From assembly GCA_029939545.1 (NCBI GenBank), contig JAOZSS010000176.1:1-5105 (forward strand): a DNA stretch of 5,105 nt. Reading direction: 5' to 3'. Below are positions 1 to 5,105 of the stretch, piece after piece (the first letter of the stretch is position 1; each line of letters begins with the position of its first letter). The position numbers were made by a program, and so were the translations under genes. Under the pieces are notes generated by a model. That model made no database searches. It had not been told where the DNA came from and worked only from the letters and a program-made list of their open reading frames with translations. The stretch is from Kiritimatiellia bacterium (GTDB lineage: Bacteria > Verrucomicrobiota > Kiritimatiellia > UBA8416 > JABMPJ01).

Positions 1-2
1 TT

Positions 3-329
3 CTCACCCACGCGCACAGCGTGCGCGGTCACGGTCTCCGACATCCCGACTCCCGCAGGCGAGGTCGGGACTCCGTCCATCTTGACAAGCTAGACACGGA
101 CGAGGGCATTGAATACCTGAAGAAAGCGTTGGCAATCAACCCAAAGAGTTCGAAATCGCTACGGGATATCTGTGTGCTTTACGTAAAGAAGAAGAGATGG
201 GGAGAGGCTCTCGTTTGCATAGAGGAGGCAGAAAGAAAAGATCCCGACAACCCGGAAATCAAGGAGGTCAAGGCAGACGTGGAGTTGTTTAAGTCCGAGT
301 TCGAACGACTCTCTGCGGAGGAAGCGTGA
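3..329 (+). CDS. TPR-repeat protein, 3' part only (5' end outside window or lost)
   Basis: The C-terminal part of a tetratricopeptide-repeat protein; TPRs are helical scaffolds for protein-protein contacts. Counting from the GTG at 21, residues 27-41 are the end of one repeat (EYLKKALAINP). Residues 42-75 form a full 34-residue repeat with the A-x6-A pattern (EAL...EEAERKDP), and the closing prolines P41 and P75 are exactly 34 apart. A Lys/Glu-rich helix follows, ending at TGA 327-329. No stop lies upstream in frame to the left edge, and there is no in-frame ATG or good ribosome binding site. The GTG at 21 falls inside a hairpin and is a poor start. The first ~23 residues (HPDSRRRGRDS) do not look like TPR. 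It is either the tail of a longer gene or a remnant fused to repeat DNA. The parent protein cannot be identified. Confidence 0.55.
   Translation, partial: LTHAHSVRGHGLRHPDSRRRGRDSVHLDKLDTDEGIEYLKKALAINPKSSKSLRDICVLYVKKKRWGEALVCIEEAERKDPDNPEIKEVKADVELFKSEFERLSAEEA
12..70. repeat. Two adjacent GC-rich inverted repeats at left edge
   Basis: Two perfect hairpins lie close together. The first has arms GCGCAC (12-17) and GTGCGC (21-26) with a 3-nt loop. The second has arms TCCCGAC (44-50) and GTCGGGA (64-70) with a 13-nt loop. Neither is followed by a T-run, so a classical intrinsic terminator is not supported. The TPR reading frame stays open through them, but the peptide they encode is Arg/His-rich and looks nothing like a TPR. 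This suggests a non-coding or dispersed repeat next to a gene remnant, which is inference. Confidence 0.45.
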
Positions 330-431
330 CTCAGGATACATGATGCCGCCACTCGCGGATCAAACACGACGCCCTCAACAGGGACTCTCTCCACAGACTT
401 CGCCATGGTAGGGCGATGCGAAATACCGGGG

Positions 432-460
432 TTGACTTGCAGGGGTGTTGTACGTATCGT
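432..460 (+). promoter_or_regulatory. Sigma70-like promoter of the toxin-antitoxin operon
   Basis: A -35 box TTGACT (432-437; 5 of 6 consensus) and a -10 box TATCGT (455-460; 4 of 6) are separated by exactly 17 nt. The predicted transcript starts near 467, about 40 nt before the antitoxin ATG. The -10 box lies inside the left arm of the inverted repeat at 451-479. Confidence 0.6.
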
Positions 461-479
461 TCTTCGTGGTCGATACGTA
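451..479. promoter_or_regulatory. Putative antitoxin operator: perfect 9-bp inverted repeat
   Basis: TACGTATCG (451-459) and its exact reverse complement CGATACGTA (471-479) are separated by 11 nt. Each arm contains the self-complementary hexamer TACGTA, and the two hexamers start 23 bp apart, about two helical turns. The repeat covers the -10 box and the predicted start of transcription. Ribbon-helix-helix antitoxins usually bind paired palindromic half-sites over their own promoter, so repression of the operon by the antitoxin or toxin-antitoxin complex is the natural reading. Binding itself is inferred. Confidence 0.65.
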
Positions 480-505
480 GAGCATGAAACAAGGAAGAAG
501 GATGC

Positions 506-763
506 ATGAATACGGTTAAGCTGACGTTGAGCGTTGAGCCTGAGATTGTCCGGGAGGCAAAGAAGTCTGCGGCTGCGTGGCATACGAGTGTCTCGGCATT
601 GTTCGCGCGACTACTGCGGGCGATGACTGCGTCCAGTGAGATCAACTTGGACAGCAGTCCAGTAACACGGCGTGCCACGGGGCTCGTGACACTTCCCTCT
701 GACATGGAAGATAGCGAACTCCTTGCCGACGCTTTGGGGTCGAAATACGGAGTGGGCAAGTGA
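506..763 (+). CDS. Ribbon-helix-helix antitoxin, DUF6364-like
   Basis: An 85-residue protein read as the antitoxin of the PIN toxin encoded directly downstream. Residues 4-10 (VKLTLSV) form the short beta strand typical of ribbon-helix-helix dimers. Helix A is at about 12-24 (PEIVREAKKSAAA) and helix B at about 28-41, after a T-S-V-S turn. The tail (SPVTRRATG, then MEDSELLADALGSKYG) has the layout of DUF6364 antitoxins, in which the C-terminal part wraps the toxin. The start ATG is preceded by AGGAAG (492-497) at 8-nt spacing. The stop TGA overlaps the toxin start by 4 bp (GTGA), implying translational coupling. Regulation is probably autorepression through the inverted repeat at 451-479. Family assignment is from recognition of the pattern, not a search. 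Confidence 0.82.
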   Translation: MNTVKLTLSVEPEIVREAKKSAAAWHTSVSALFARLLRAMTASSEINLDSSPVTRRATGLVTLPSDMEDSELLADALGSKYGVGK

Positions 764-1233
764 GGTTGTTGCTCGACACAAACGTCCTGCTCGACGTTAT
801 TGCTGCGCGTCAACCGTTCTACAGGGCCGCTGCCCGCCTCTGGTCACTGGCTGAGCACGACCAGATTGAGGCATTCGTTTCCGCAATCAGCTTCAACAAC
901 ATCTACTACATCGTACGGAAATCGGCGGGGAAGGCAAAAGCCGATGAAGCTCTCCGGGCGATTCGAGACCTGTTCACGCCCGTATCCCTTGACGCCAAAC
1001 TGATCAACCGATCTATGGATGCACCCATTGATGACTTCGAAGATGCGGTGCAATTCCACTCGGCTTCCCGTGAGAACGTCGATTATCTGATTACGCGCGA
1101 TCCAGACGGGTTCCCGCACACAGGTGTCTCGGTCTTGTCTCCCCAGGAGTTTCTTGCCATATGGGACACACGGGAAGAGCAAGAAACTGCTGTGTCTGAA
1201 GACGGTAGCGTGCGGCAGCACGAGTCAGGGTGA
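760..1233 (+). CDS. PIN-domain ribonuclease toxin (VapC-like, PIN_3 type)
   Basis: A 157-residue toxin of the type II module. PIN proteins are Mg/Mn-dependent RNases that cleave structured RNA when freed from the antitoxin. The family's acidic residues are visible: D6 in LLLDTNVLLD, the D92/E94/D95 cluster in IDDFEDAVQ, and D114 in LITRDPDGF. At the usual second acidic position, in the SAISFNNIYYIVRK segment (41-54), there are asparagines (N46/N47) rather than Glu, as I recall for some PIN_3 members. Residues after ~135 are a charged tail (TREEQETAVSEDGS) beyond the fold. The start is GTG at 760, overlapping the antitoxin stop, with GGAG (749-752) at 7-nt spacing. The pairing with a DUF6364-like antitoxin is a known combination. 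RNA target and activity cannot be read from the sequence. Confidence 0.85.
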   Translation: MRLLLDTNVLLDVIAARQPFYRAAARLWSLAEHDQIEAFVSAISFNNIYYIVRKSAGKAKADEALRAIRDLFTPVSLDAKLINRSMDAPIDDFEDAVQFHSASRENVDYLITRDPDGFPHTGVSVLSPQEFLAIWDTREEQETAVSEDGSVRQHESG

Positions 1234-1271
1234 CCCGCCCGGCATGTGCAGTAACGTATGGTGGAGCAATG

Positions 1272-2174
1272 ATGGACAACGACAGATTTGCACAGCAATT
1301 GCTCGACGGGTTGACTTCGGAACAGCTTGTCGAACTGGTGGCACGACTGCTGGACGAGATGTCCGACACGGAGCGCATGGAGTTTTGCGATGTGCTCGAT
1401 CAGGATGTGGCCGCAGTGTTCCGTCGCCTGTTGGAGCCACCCGCGACCGCCACCGAAGATGAAACGAGTGAGATGACTTCGGACGCAAGATTCGCCCAGC
1501 AGTTCAGGTCAGCGTTGGCGGCTCTGGAGGGGCTGCTGACCGAGTTGGGGGACGAGGATGGCGACTACATCTACCAGGAACACCATTGGGAGGCACCCGA
1601 CTTCGATGCACCGCAGCTGGCGAGCGACATCGAGCGTTGCGCACGGGACTTGCTTCCACTGCTTGATCGCGCGGCCGAACTCGAACTGGAGGAAAAGGAC
1701 TGGTTTCTGGACCTATGCAGGGAAATAGCCGATGGCATAGAGTCGTATCCGGAATACATCTATACCGAAGAAGGCGTATGCTTCGAGCACGCTGCTACGG
1801 AGTGCGTGCTGAAGTGGCTCGATCTTCATGCCGACAGTGAGGCGAGCTTTCTGGATGAACTTGTTGCGTTCATGGCCGAGGCAGGGCATGTCTCGCTCGA
1901 CAACGGGACGATTCGTACGTATCTGCTTGAGGACTGGACCAAGGGCGTAGGGCTGGTAGACGCAGCCGTGGCGGAGGGCAACTCGGCCAGGGCACTTGAG
2001 TTCTGTAGCAAAACCATCGACGCCTATTTCAATCGCCGGAGTTATGGGAGAGATTGCTGCGGGTTTGATCCAGGAACCACCCCTTTGTTGGGTCACTGGG
2101 GCACGACGAGCATGTCGCCTGAGAGGGGCTCGAACTTGTACTCCCACTCGATCCCGTCTTGCTCGTACGCGTAA
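1272..2174 (+). CDS. Acidic helical protein of unknown function, probably 3'-truncated
   Basis: I do not recognise this ~300-residue protein. It is strongly acidic and leucine-rich, predicted mostly helical, with no signal peptide or membrane segment. Residues 1-50 (SEQLVELVARLLDEMSDTERMEF) resemble a short helical domain. Residues ~165-265 are another helical stretch with several Cys and Trp. Start choice: tandem ATGs occur at 1269 and 1272, and GGAG (1263-1266) sits 5 nt from the second, so 1272 is preferred. A GTG at 1230 overlaps the toxin stop as GTGA but lacks a clear ribosome site. It follows the toxin by 38 bp and may be co-transcribed. After about residue 262 the composition changes to a Gly/Ser/Pro tail, and the last ~27 codons are antisense to the convergent gene ending at 2093. 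The original C-terminus therefore appears lost at a junction near 2055-2090. Confidence 0.62.
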   Translation: MDNDRFAQQLLDGLTSEQLVELVARLLDEMSDTERMEFCDVLDQDVAAVFRRLLEPPATATEDETSEMTSDARFAQQFRSALAALEGLLTELGDEDGDYIYQEHHWEAPDFDAPQLASDIERCARDLLPLLDRAAELELEEKDWFLDLCREIADGIESYPEYIYTEEGVCFEHAATECVLKWLDLHADSEASFLDELVAFMAEAGHVSLDNGTIRTYLLEDWTKGVGLVDAAVAEGNSARALEFCSKTIDAYFNRRSYGRDCCGFDPGTTPLLGHWGTTSMSPERGSNLYSHSIPSCSYA

Positions 2175-2374
2175 ATGGTCAGCATTTCGCCGTAGCCAAG
2201 TTCAAGAAGTTCAATATTCGCCTCGGCCCGTGGGATACCATAGCGTTTGACGTATGCAGAAAGCAGATCCTTGGGCAAACGCTGCCGAGTCATCCAGCGT
2301 TTGGCGATCCTCTTGCGCTCGTCTCGTGGGAGCTTGCGCAATGATCGACGCTTTCGTTGTTTCTTCGGGCTCAC
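2093..2374 (-). CDS. Small basic protein, uncharacterised (hypothetical)
   Basis: A 93-residue protein from a GTG start at 2374, supported by AGGAAG (2388-2383) at 8-nt spacing. The N-terminus is very basic (KKQRKRR, then RDERKRIAKRW). A helical segment RLPKDLLSAYVKRYGIPRAEANIELLELGYG follows (about 32-62), then a short strand-rich end with GIEWEYKFEPLSGDMLVV. The middle resembles small bacterial hypothetical proteins with a K/R-W...AY-K/R-x-F/Y-G/x-V...ELE-LG pattern; this is memory, not a search, and no function is assigned. The frame stays open to a TTG at 2464, which would add a hydrophobic stretch (WILWIAVLLVPLALA) resembling a signal peptide and overlap the preceding gene by 19 bp. I prefer the GTG because of its ribosome site. 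It is last in the - strand gene group. Confidence 0.6.
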   Translation of the reverse strand: MSPKKQRKRRSLRKLPRDERKRIAKRWMTRQRLPKDLLSAYVKRYGIPRAEANIELLELGYGEMLTIYAYEQDGIEWEYKFEPLSGDMLVVPQ

Positions 2375-2445
2375 GGGATGTTCTTCCTGTCGCGACGACC
2401 AGCGGGCCGGTTGTGTTGCGAGTGCGAGCGGCACGAGCAATACCG

Positions 2446-3114
2446 CTATCCACAGTATCCACAAACGCCGGTGCGCGGGGAGTTGACGAGCGGAAGAGAC
2501 ATTTCCTCCTCATCATCTATGCATCTGTCACAGAACAGAGAATCCACGTCTATTCCCCATCCCGATGCTTGTATCTGTGTAGCAGGCTTCCCGCATTGAG
2601 TGCATTTCCACGCCGGAGGCTGATTGCGGGCCAGCAGCATGATGCCAGGGCTTTTAACCTGCCTTTCGCGGATATCCACGACACGCAGCTTCAGTTCGGT
2701 TGTCGATCCATAATCATATTCGTGTTTAAACTTCGTGCCGACGCTGAGGACGCTGTAGATCTTCTGATCCATGGTCTTCTCGCGCACTCCGAACATCAGG
2801 TCTTCCATGGGATGCACGGAATACCGCTCTTCGTCTATCGTGAAGCCGCTCAGATGGCCGCAGCACTCAAGCCAGGTATCACGTAGAAACGAGTCCAGAT
2901 GCGCCAGCGTCATGGCCCCTGGAATCTCGACATGAAGCCAGTATTCGGGCATGTGATTATCCTCAATCACAACGTGGAACAGCTTCACGCTCGACCCCGT
3001 GCCGTCGTCGCGATTCTCGACGCACTTCTTCAAATGTCGCGTCATCTGCGACTTATTGATCACTTTCTTGCACAGCGTGCACTGGCCGGGGAACTCTGCC
3101 CTTTCTTCACTCAT
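2446..3114 (-). CDS. pRiA4b ORF-3-like protein with N- and C-terminal zinc-binding motifs
   Basis: A 222-residue protein. The N-terminus carries a zinc-finger pattern C12-x2-C15-x11-H27-x3-C31. Residues ~43-165 match the plasmid pRiA4b ORF-3 / IS1096-passenger type of domain: YWLHVEIPGAMTLAHLDSFL early, CGHLSGFTIDEERYS in the middle, then GTKFKHEYDYGSTTELKLRVV, the variant of the family's Y-D-F-G-D signature. The C-terminus has a zinc ribbon C171-x2-C174 ... C195-x2-C198, an acidic stretch, and a last pair C218-x2-C221. The family's biochemical role is not established; its link with mobile elements is known. The start ATG has AAGGAG (3125-3120) at 5-nt spacing. It lies 35 bp after the core-binding-domain gene, so they are probably co-transcribed. 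The two zinc motifs framing the core suggest nucleic-acid or protein binding, which is inference. Confidence 0.8.
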   Translation of the reverse strand: MSEERAEFPGQCTLCKKVINKSQMTRHLKKCVENRDDGTGSSVKLFHVVIEDNHMPEYWLHVEIPGAMTLAHLDSFLRDTWLECCGHLSGFTIDEERYSVHPMEDLMFGVREKTMDQKIYSVLSVGTKFKHEYDYGSTTELKLRVVDIRERQVKSPGIMLLARNQPPAWKCTQCGKPATQIQASGWGIDVDSLFCDRCIDDEEEMSLPLVNSPRTGVCGYCG

Positions 3115-3149
3115 GTCAACTCCTTCGTTTTAGGTTCAGCGTTTTCCTG

Positions 3150-3599
3150 TCATTGCCATATATCGTTGGGATCGACATCGGGATCATCGTAGCGCCGGAC
3201 CGTCGCGATCCACTCGGGCATGCCCATCTTGATATCTTCGCGGAGTTTCGCCAGATCGTCACCGCTGACCATGCCGATTCCTGCAAGGTACGTGTAGAAC
3301 TTCTTCAGTCCAGCGGCGTTTCCCTTGATGGAAGTCGGGTTTGCCCACATGGCCTTGCGGATGAACCAGTATCCAAGGAAGTAATCCACCCGTGCCACAC
3401 CTTCCGCCGCCGATGTCGGCGGATCGTCGCGCAGGAGGCACTCGTTGATATAGAACTCGACGTTGCCGACGTGTTTATCAATCGTATTCGGACCGAGTCC
3501 GCTTTCCGCTAGCCAGGACTCGAACCCGTCCAGTAGATCCGCGTTCACTTCACGGACAGCTTTGCATTTCTGCTCAAATGCTTCGTATTCATCGGTCAT
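3150..3599 (-). CDS. Stand-alone integrase-like SAM (core-binding) domain protein
   Basis: A 149-residue protein. Residues ~20-115 look like the N-terminal SAM-like core-binding domain of tyrosine recombinases: LLDGFESWLAESGLGPNTIDKHVGNVEFYINECLL (22-56), a second helical half around YFLGYWFIRKAMW, and KGNAAGLKKFYTYLAGIGMV, which matches the last helix of such domains. The catalytic domain with its R...H-x-x-R...Y residues is absent, and the protein ends in an acidic tail (RRYDDPDVDPNDIW). It can therefore bind DNA at most, not recombine it; binding is inferred. A strong ribosome site AAGGAGGT (3613-3606) is 6-7 nt from the ATG at 3599. A GTG at 3605 would abut it, so the ATG is chosen. The gene starts 36 bp after the ATPase stop. 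Because it ends cleanly with its own tail, I read it as a complete small protein rather than a broken integrase. Confidence 0.75.
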   Translation of the reverse strand: MTDEYEAFEQKCKAVREVNADLLDGFESWLAESGLGPNTIDKHVGNVEFYINECLLRDDPPTSAAEGVARVDYFLGYWFIRKAMWANPTSIKGNAAGLKKFYTYLAGIGMVSGDDLAKLREDIKMGMPEWIATVRRYDDPDVDPNDIWQ

Positions 3600-3605
3600 C
3601 TTCAC

Positions 3606-3613
3606 ACCTCCTT
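3606..3613 (-). promoter_or_regulatory. Strong ribosome binding site deciding the 3599 start
   Basis: AAGGAGGT on the - strand is close to a full anti-16S match. It touches the in-frame GTG at 3605, too close for initiation, and stands 6-7 nt from the ATG at 3599, the ideal distance. The protein therefore begins MTDEYEAF. Confidence 0.75.
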
Positions 3614-3635
3614 GATCTGACGCATTTGCGAAGCG

Positions 3636-4865
3636 TTACTCCCACAGACAGGAAAAAGGTACAGCCCACAATCCATCTCCAAAGGGAATGCACTGACTTC
3701 CTGAATAGAGCACCACCCCACCGGCGAAGCGCGATTTCGCGTCTGCGGCCAGACTCTGGAGTCCGCGAAAATCCTCCTTCTTCAGCGTCTGTGCGAGCTT
3801 CACCTCAACGCCCATCACCTGTCGCGCTCCCGCTTCCAACACAAAATCGACGTCTGCACCGGCTCCCGTCCGATAGTGCAACAAAGCCGGCTTGCTCTCG
3901 CTCCACTCGATTTGTTTGAGCAGTTCGCACCCGACAAATGTCTCGATGAATCGTCCTGCCAGAGTCAGGTCATCCAAAACAGATGACTCGGAGGCATTCA
4001 GCAAGTAGGTCATGAACCCTGTATCTCCCAGCAGGATCTTCGGCGATTTCACCAGGCGTTTGCTGAGATTAGCTGTCCACGGGCGGACATGATGGATCAG
4101 GAACGTTGTCTCGAAGAGCGCCAAATAGCGTTGAAGCGTAGAGTGGGGAATTCCCGCACTCCGCGACACCTCGGCAACATTCAGCAGGCTGCCGGAGCGG
4201 GCGGCCAAGAGCGCCATGAGTCTGGGCGCGTCCGATAGAGCCTCGATATTGGACAAATCACGGATATCCCGCTGAAGGATGGTGGTCAGATAAGATGCAA
4301 ACCAGTTGCGGCGGCGTGATCGCGTTCGTTGAATGACCTCTGGATAGCCGCCTTTGTATACCCGATCAACAAGCTGCTTCCGGCTGTCCGGGTTGGATGG
4401 AGAACGCCATTTTCCGCCTTTCATCAGGCGGTCAACGAAATTGTCGCATCGGCCCGCCTGTTCCCCTTGTGACAAGGGGCGTAGCGTGATGATTTCCATG
4501 CGTCCAGCCAACGACTCGGAGAGCTTGGGCAGCATCAGCACATTCGCGGAACCCGTGAGCAGAAAGCGTCCGGGCCGCCGATCATTATCGACACTCATCT
4601 TGATTGCCGGGAAAAGCTGCGGCACTTTCTGGATTTCGTCAATGACCGCCGTACCCTCCAGACTCGCTATAAAGCCTTGGGGATCATTGGTGGCGGCTGC
4701 CAGCATACCTGCGTCATCAAACGTGGCATAGGTTGCTTGCTCAATGCCAGCCGCAAACGCCCGGACCAGAGTGGTCTTTCCCGTTTGCCGTGCGCCATTG
4801 ATCAACACCACTGGTGTATCGGCCATCGCCGCGTCAAGATTGGGTTGAATATTTCGTTGTATCAT
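3636..4865 (-). CDS. AAA ATPase with DUF4143 C-terminal domain
   Basis: A 409-residue protein, the usual size for the family. Walker A is GARQTGKTT (24-32), Walker B is AVIDEIQK (73-80) and a sensor-1-like segment is RFLLTGSA (100-107). Family hallmarks PLSQGE (130-135), GGYPE (172-176) and YLTTILQRDIRDL (192-204) follow. A winged-helix-like segment (227-248, LLNVAEVSRSAGIPHSTLQRYL) lies inside DUF4143. The C-terminus has GADVDFVLE...GVEVK (D340, E354, K356), a PD-(D/E)xK nuclease-like arrangement. Many such ATPases occur in bacterial accessory regions; their cellular role is unknown. The start ATG at 4865 lacks a Shine-Dalgarno; a GTG at 4937 would add 24 residues, but the family normally begins near MIQRNIQP. 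All key motifs are intact. It may head a four-gene transcript with the genes to its left. Confidence 0.9.
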   Translation of the reverse strand: MIQRNIQPNLDAAMADTPVVLINGARQTGKTTLVRAFAAGIEQATYATFDDAGMLAAATNDPQGFIASLEGTAVIDEIQKVPQLFPAIKMSVDNDRRPGRFLLTGSANVLMLPKLSESLAGRMEIITLRPLSQGEQAGRCDNFVDRLMKGGKWRSPSNPDSRKQLVDRVYKGGYPEVIQRTRSRRRNWFASYLTTILQRDIRDLSNIEALSDAPRLMALLAARSGSLLNVAEVSRSAGIPHSTLQRYLALFETTFLIHHVRPWTANLSKRLVKSPKILLGDTGFMTYLLNASESSVLDDLTLAGRFIETFVGCELLKQIEWSESKPALLHYRTGAGADVDFVLEAGARQVMGVEVKLAQTLKKEDFRGLQSLAADAKSRFAGGVVLYSGSQCIPFGDGLWAVPFSCLWE

Positions 4866-4871
4866 GGCGAC

Positions 4872-4900
4872 AATGTACCCACGCCGTGGGTAATATGCAA
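4872..4900 (-). promoter_or_regulatory. Putative ATPase promoter with palindrome in the spacer
   Basis: On the - strand, TTGCAT (4900-4895; 3 of 6 for -35) and TACATT (4877-4872; 4 of 6 for -10) are 17 nt apart. The spacer holds the perfect palindrome TACCCAC-GCC-GTGGGTA (4876-4892), which also overlaps the -10 box by 2 bp. Transcription would start about at the ATG (4865), giving a leaderless or nearly leaderless message. This agrees with the missing ribosome site. The boxes are weak; the palindrome is the firm observation. Confidence 0.45.
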
Positions 4901-5105
4901 GCCATAGTTTGTGCCTCTTTCGGTACTTCCGTAACACAGCGTCGCCCCGATACTTCAGCGGTAAACGCGTGTCTGCATATGTGAGTACTCAGCAAATGAT
5001 CCGCATAGGGCAACGGGCGGCGGTCTCGGGAGATGCGCTGATAGGCCGTGCCTGTAAGCTGGCCGTGGTTGGGCACTGACCGAAGTGCGGGGCTCGGCTG
5101 TGAAC
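4901..5105. other. Region upstream of the ATPase, no gene seen
   Basis: No convincing coding frame, tRNA or terminator is seen in these 205 bases. The ATPase reading frame is open on the - strand from about 4987 (reading LPLKYRGDAVLRKYRKRHKLW) but has no ATG before 4865. A GTTGGGCACTG at 5068-5078 resembles GTTGGGTCACTG at 2087-2098 with one base inserted. Confidence 0.4.

Noticed and set aside
82..110. Perfect -35 hexamer TTGACA within the TPR frame
   Set aside because: No acceptable -10 box at 16-18 nt, and it lies in coding sequence.
400..416. TCGCC / GGCGA hairpin with 7-nt loop after the TPR gene
   Set aside because: Only a 5-bp stem and no T-run; too weak to call a terminator.
331..813. 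Long - strand open frame (160 codons) across the promoter and antitoxin
   Set aside because: Ser/Arg-rich shadow of the antitoxin gene; the + strand has the promoter, ribosome site and family pattern.
1916..1923. TACGTATC, similar to the operator arm
   Set aside because: Single half-site in the middle of a coding region without a partner arm.
2447..2463. Tandem TATCCACA repeats, each one base from a DnaA box
   Set aside because: They encode the Cys-Gly-Tyr-Cys-Gly end of the zinc protein; only two copies and no AT-rich region, so not an origin.
2254..2886. Long + strand open frame (210 codons)
   Set aside because: Antisense to the pRiA4b ORF-3-like gene and the small protein gene; its translation shows no domain pattern.
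3403..3423. Perfect inverted repeat TCCGCCG / CGGCGGA with 7-nt loop
   Set aside because: It falls in the coding sequence of the core-binding protein, in Pro/Ala codons of GC-rich DNA; no T-run and no promoter nearby.
4463..4479. Perfect hairpin CCCCTTG-TGA-CAAGGGG
   Set aside because: It lies inside the ATPase gene and encodes the conserved PLSQGE motif, so the codons explain it.
4834..5076. 80-codon - strand frame upstream of and overlapping the ATPase start
   Set aside because: Overlaps the ATPase in another frame, no ribosome site, no recognisable pattern.

Overview
The window is a 5.1 kb piece of bacterial accessory DNA, moderately GC-rich by eye. It shows no rRNA, tRNA, CRISPR array or recognisable transposase. 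A VapC-like toxin-antitoxin pair, an AAA/DUF4143 ATPase and a pRiA4b ORF-3-like protein together are typical of the variable part of a bacterial chromosome. I cannot name the phylum. The mix reminds me of genomes rich in toxin-antitoxin modules, such as the PVC group, but that is an impression, not evidence.

Left part, + strand: the 3' end of a TPR-repeat gene is open to the left edge and preceded by two GC-rich inverted repeats. A 176-bp intergenic region follows. It holds a sigma70-like promoter with a perfect 9-bp inverted repeat over its -10 box, and it drives a two-gene toxin-antitoxin operon. The operon encodes a ribbon-helix-helix antitoxin (DUF6364 type) and a PIN-domain ribonuclease toxin, joined by a 4-bp GTGA overlap. 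Next is an acidic, helical protein of unknown function. Its last ~25 codons lie antisense to the next gene, so it looks 3'-truncated.

Right part, - strand, read right to left: four genes in one direction with short gaps. They are an AAA ATPase with a DUF4143 C-terminus, a stand-alone integrase-like SAM (core-binding) domain without a catalytic domain, a pRiA4b ORF-3-like protein flanked by two cysteine-rich zinc-binding motifs, and a small basic protein. The gap is ~36 bp between genes 1 and 2, ~35 bp between genes 2 and 3, and 71 bp before gene 4. A promoter-like element with a perfect palindrome in its spacer precedes the ATPase and predicts a leaderless or nearly leaderless transcript.

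The two halves converge at about 2090-2175. The left operon is an ordinary autoregulated type II toxin-antitoxin module. The right group has no established joint function. The three smaller genes are the best candidate for an undescribed conserved cassette, because DNA-binding-like and zinc-binding domains of mobile-element ancestry occur there without any catalytic recombinase.
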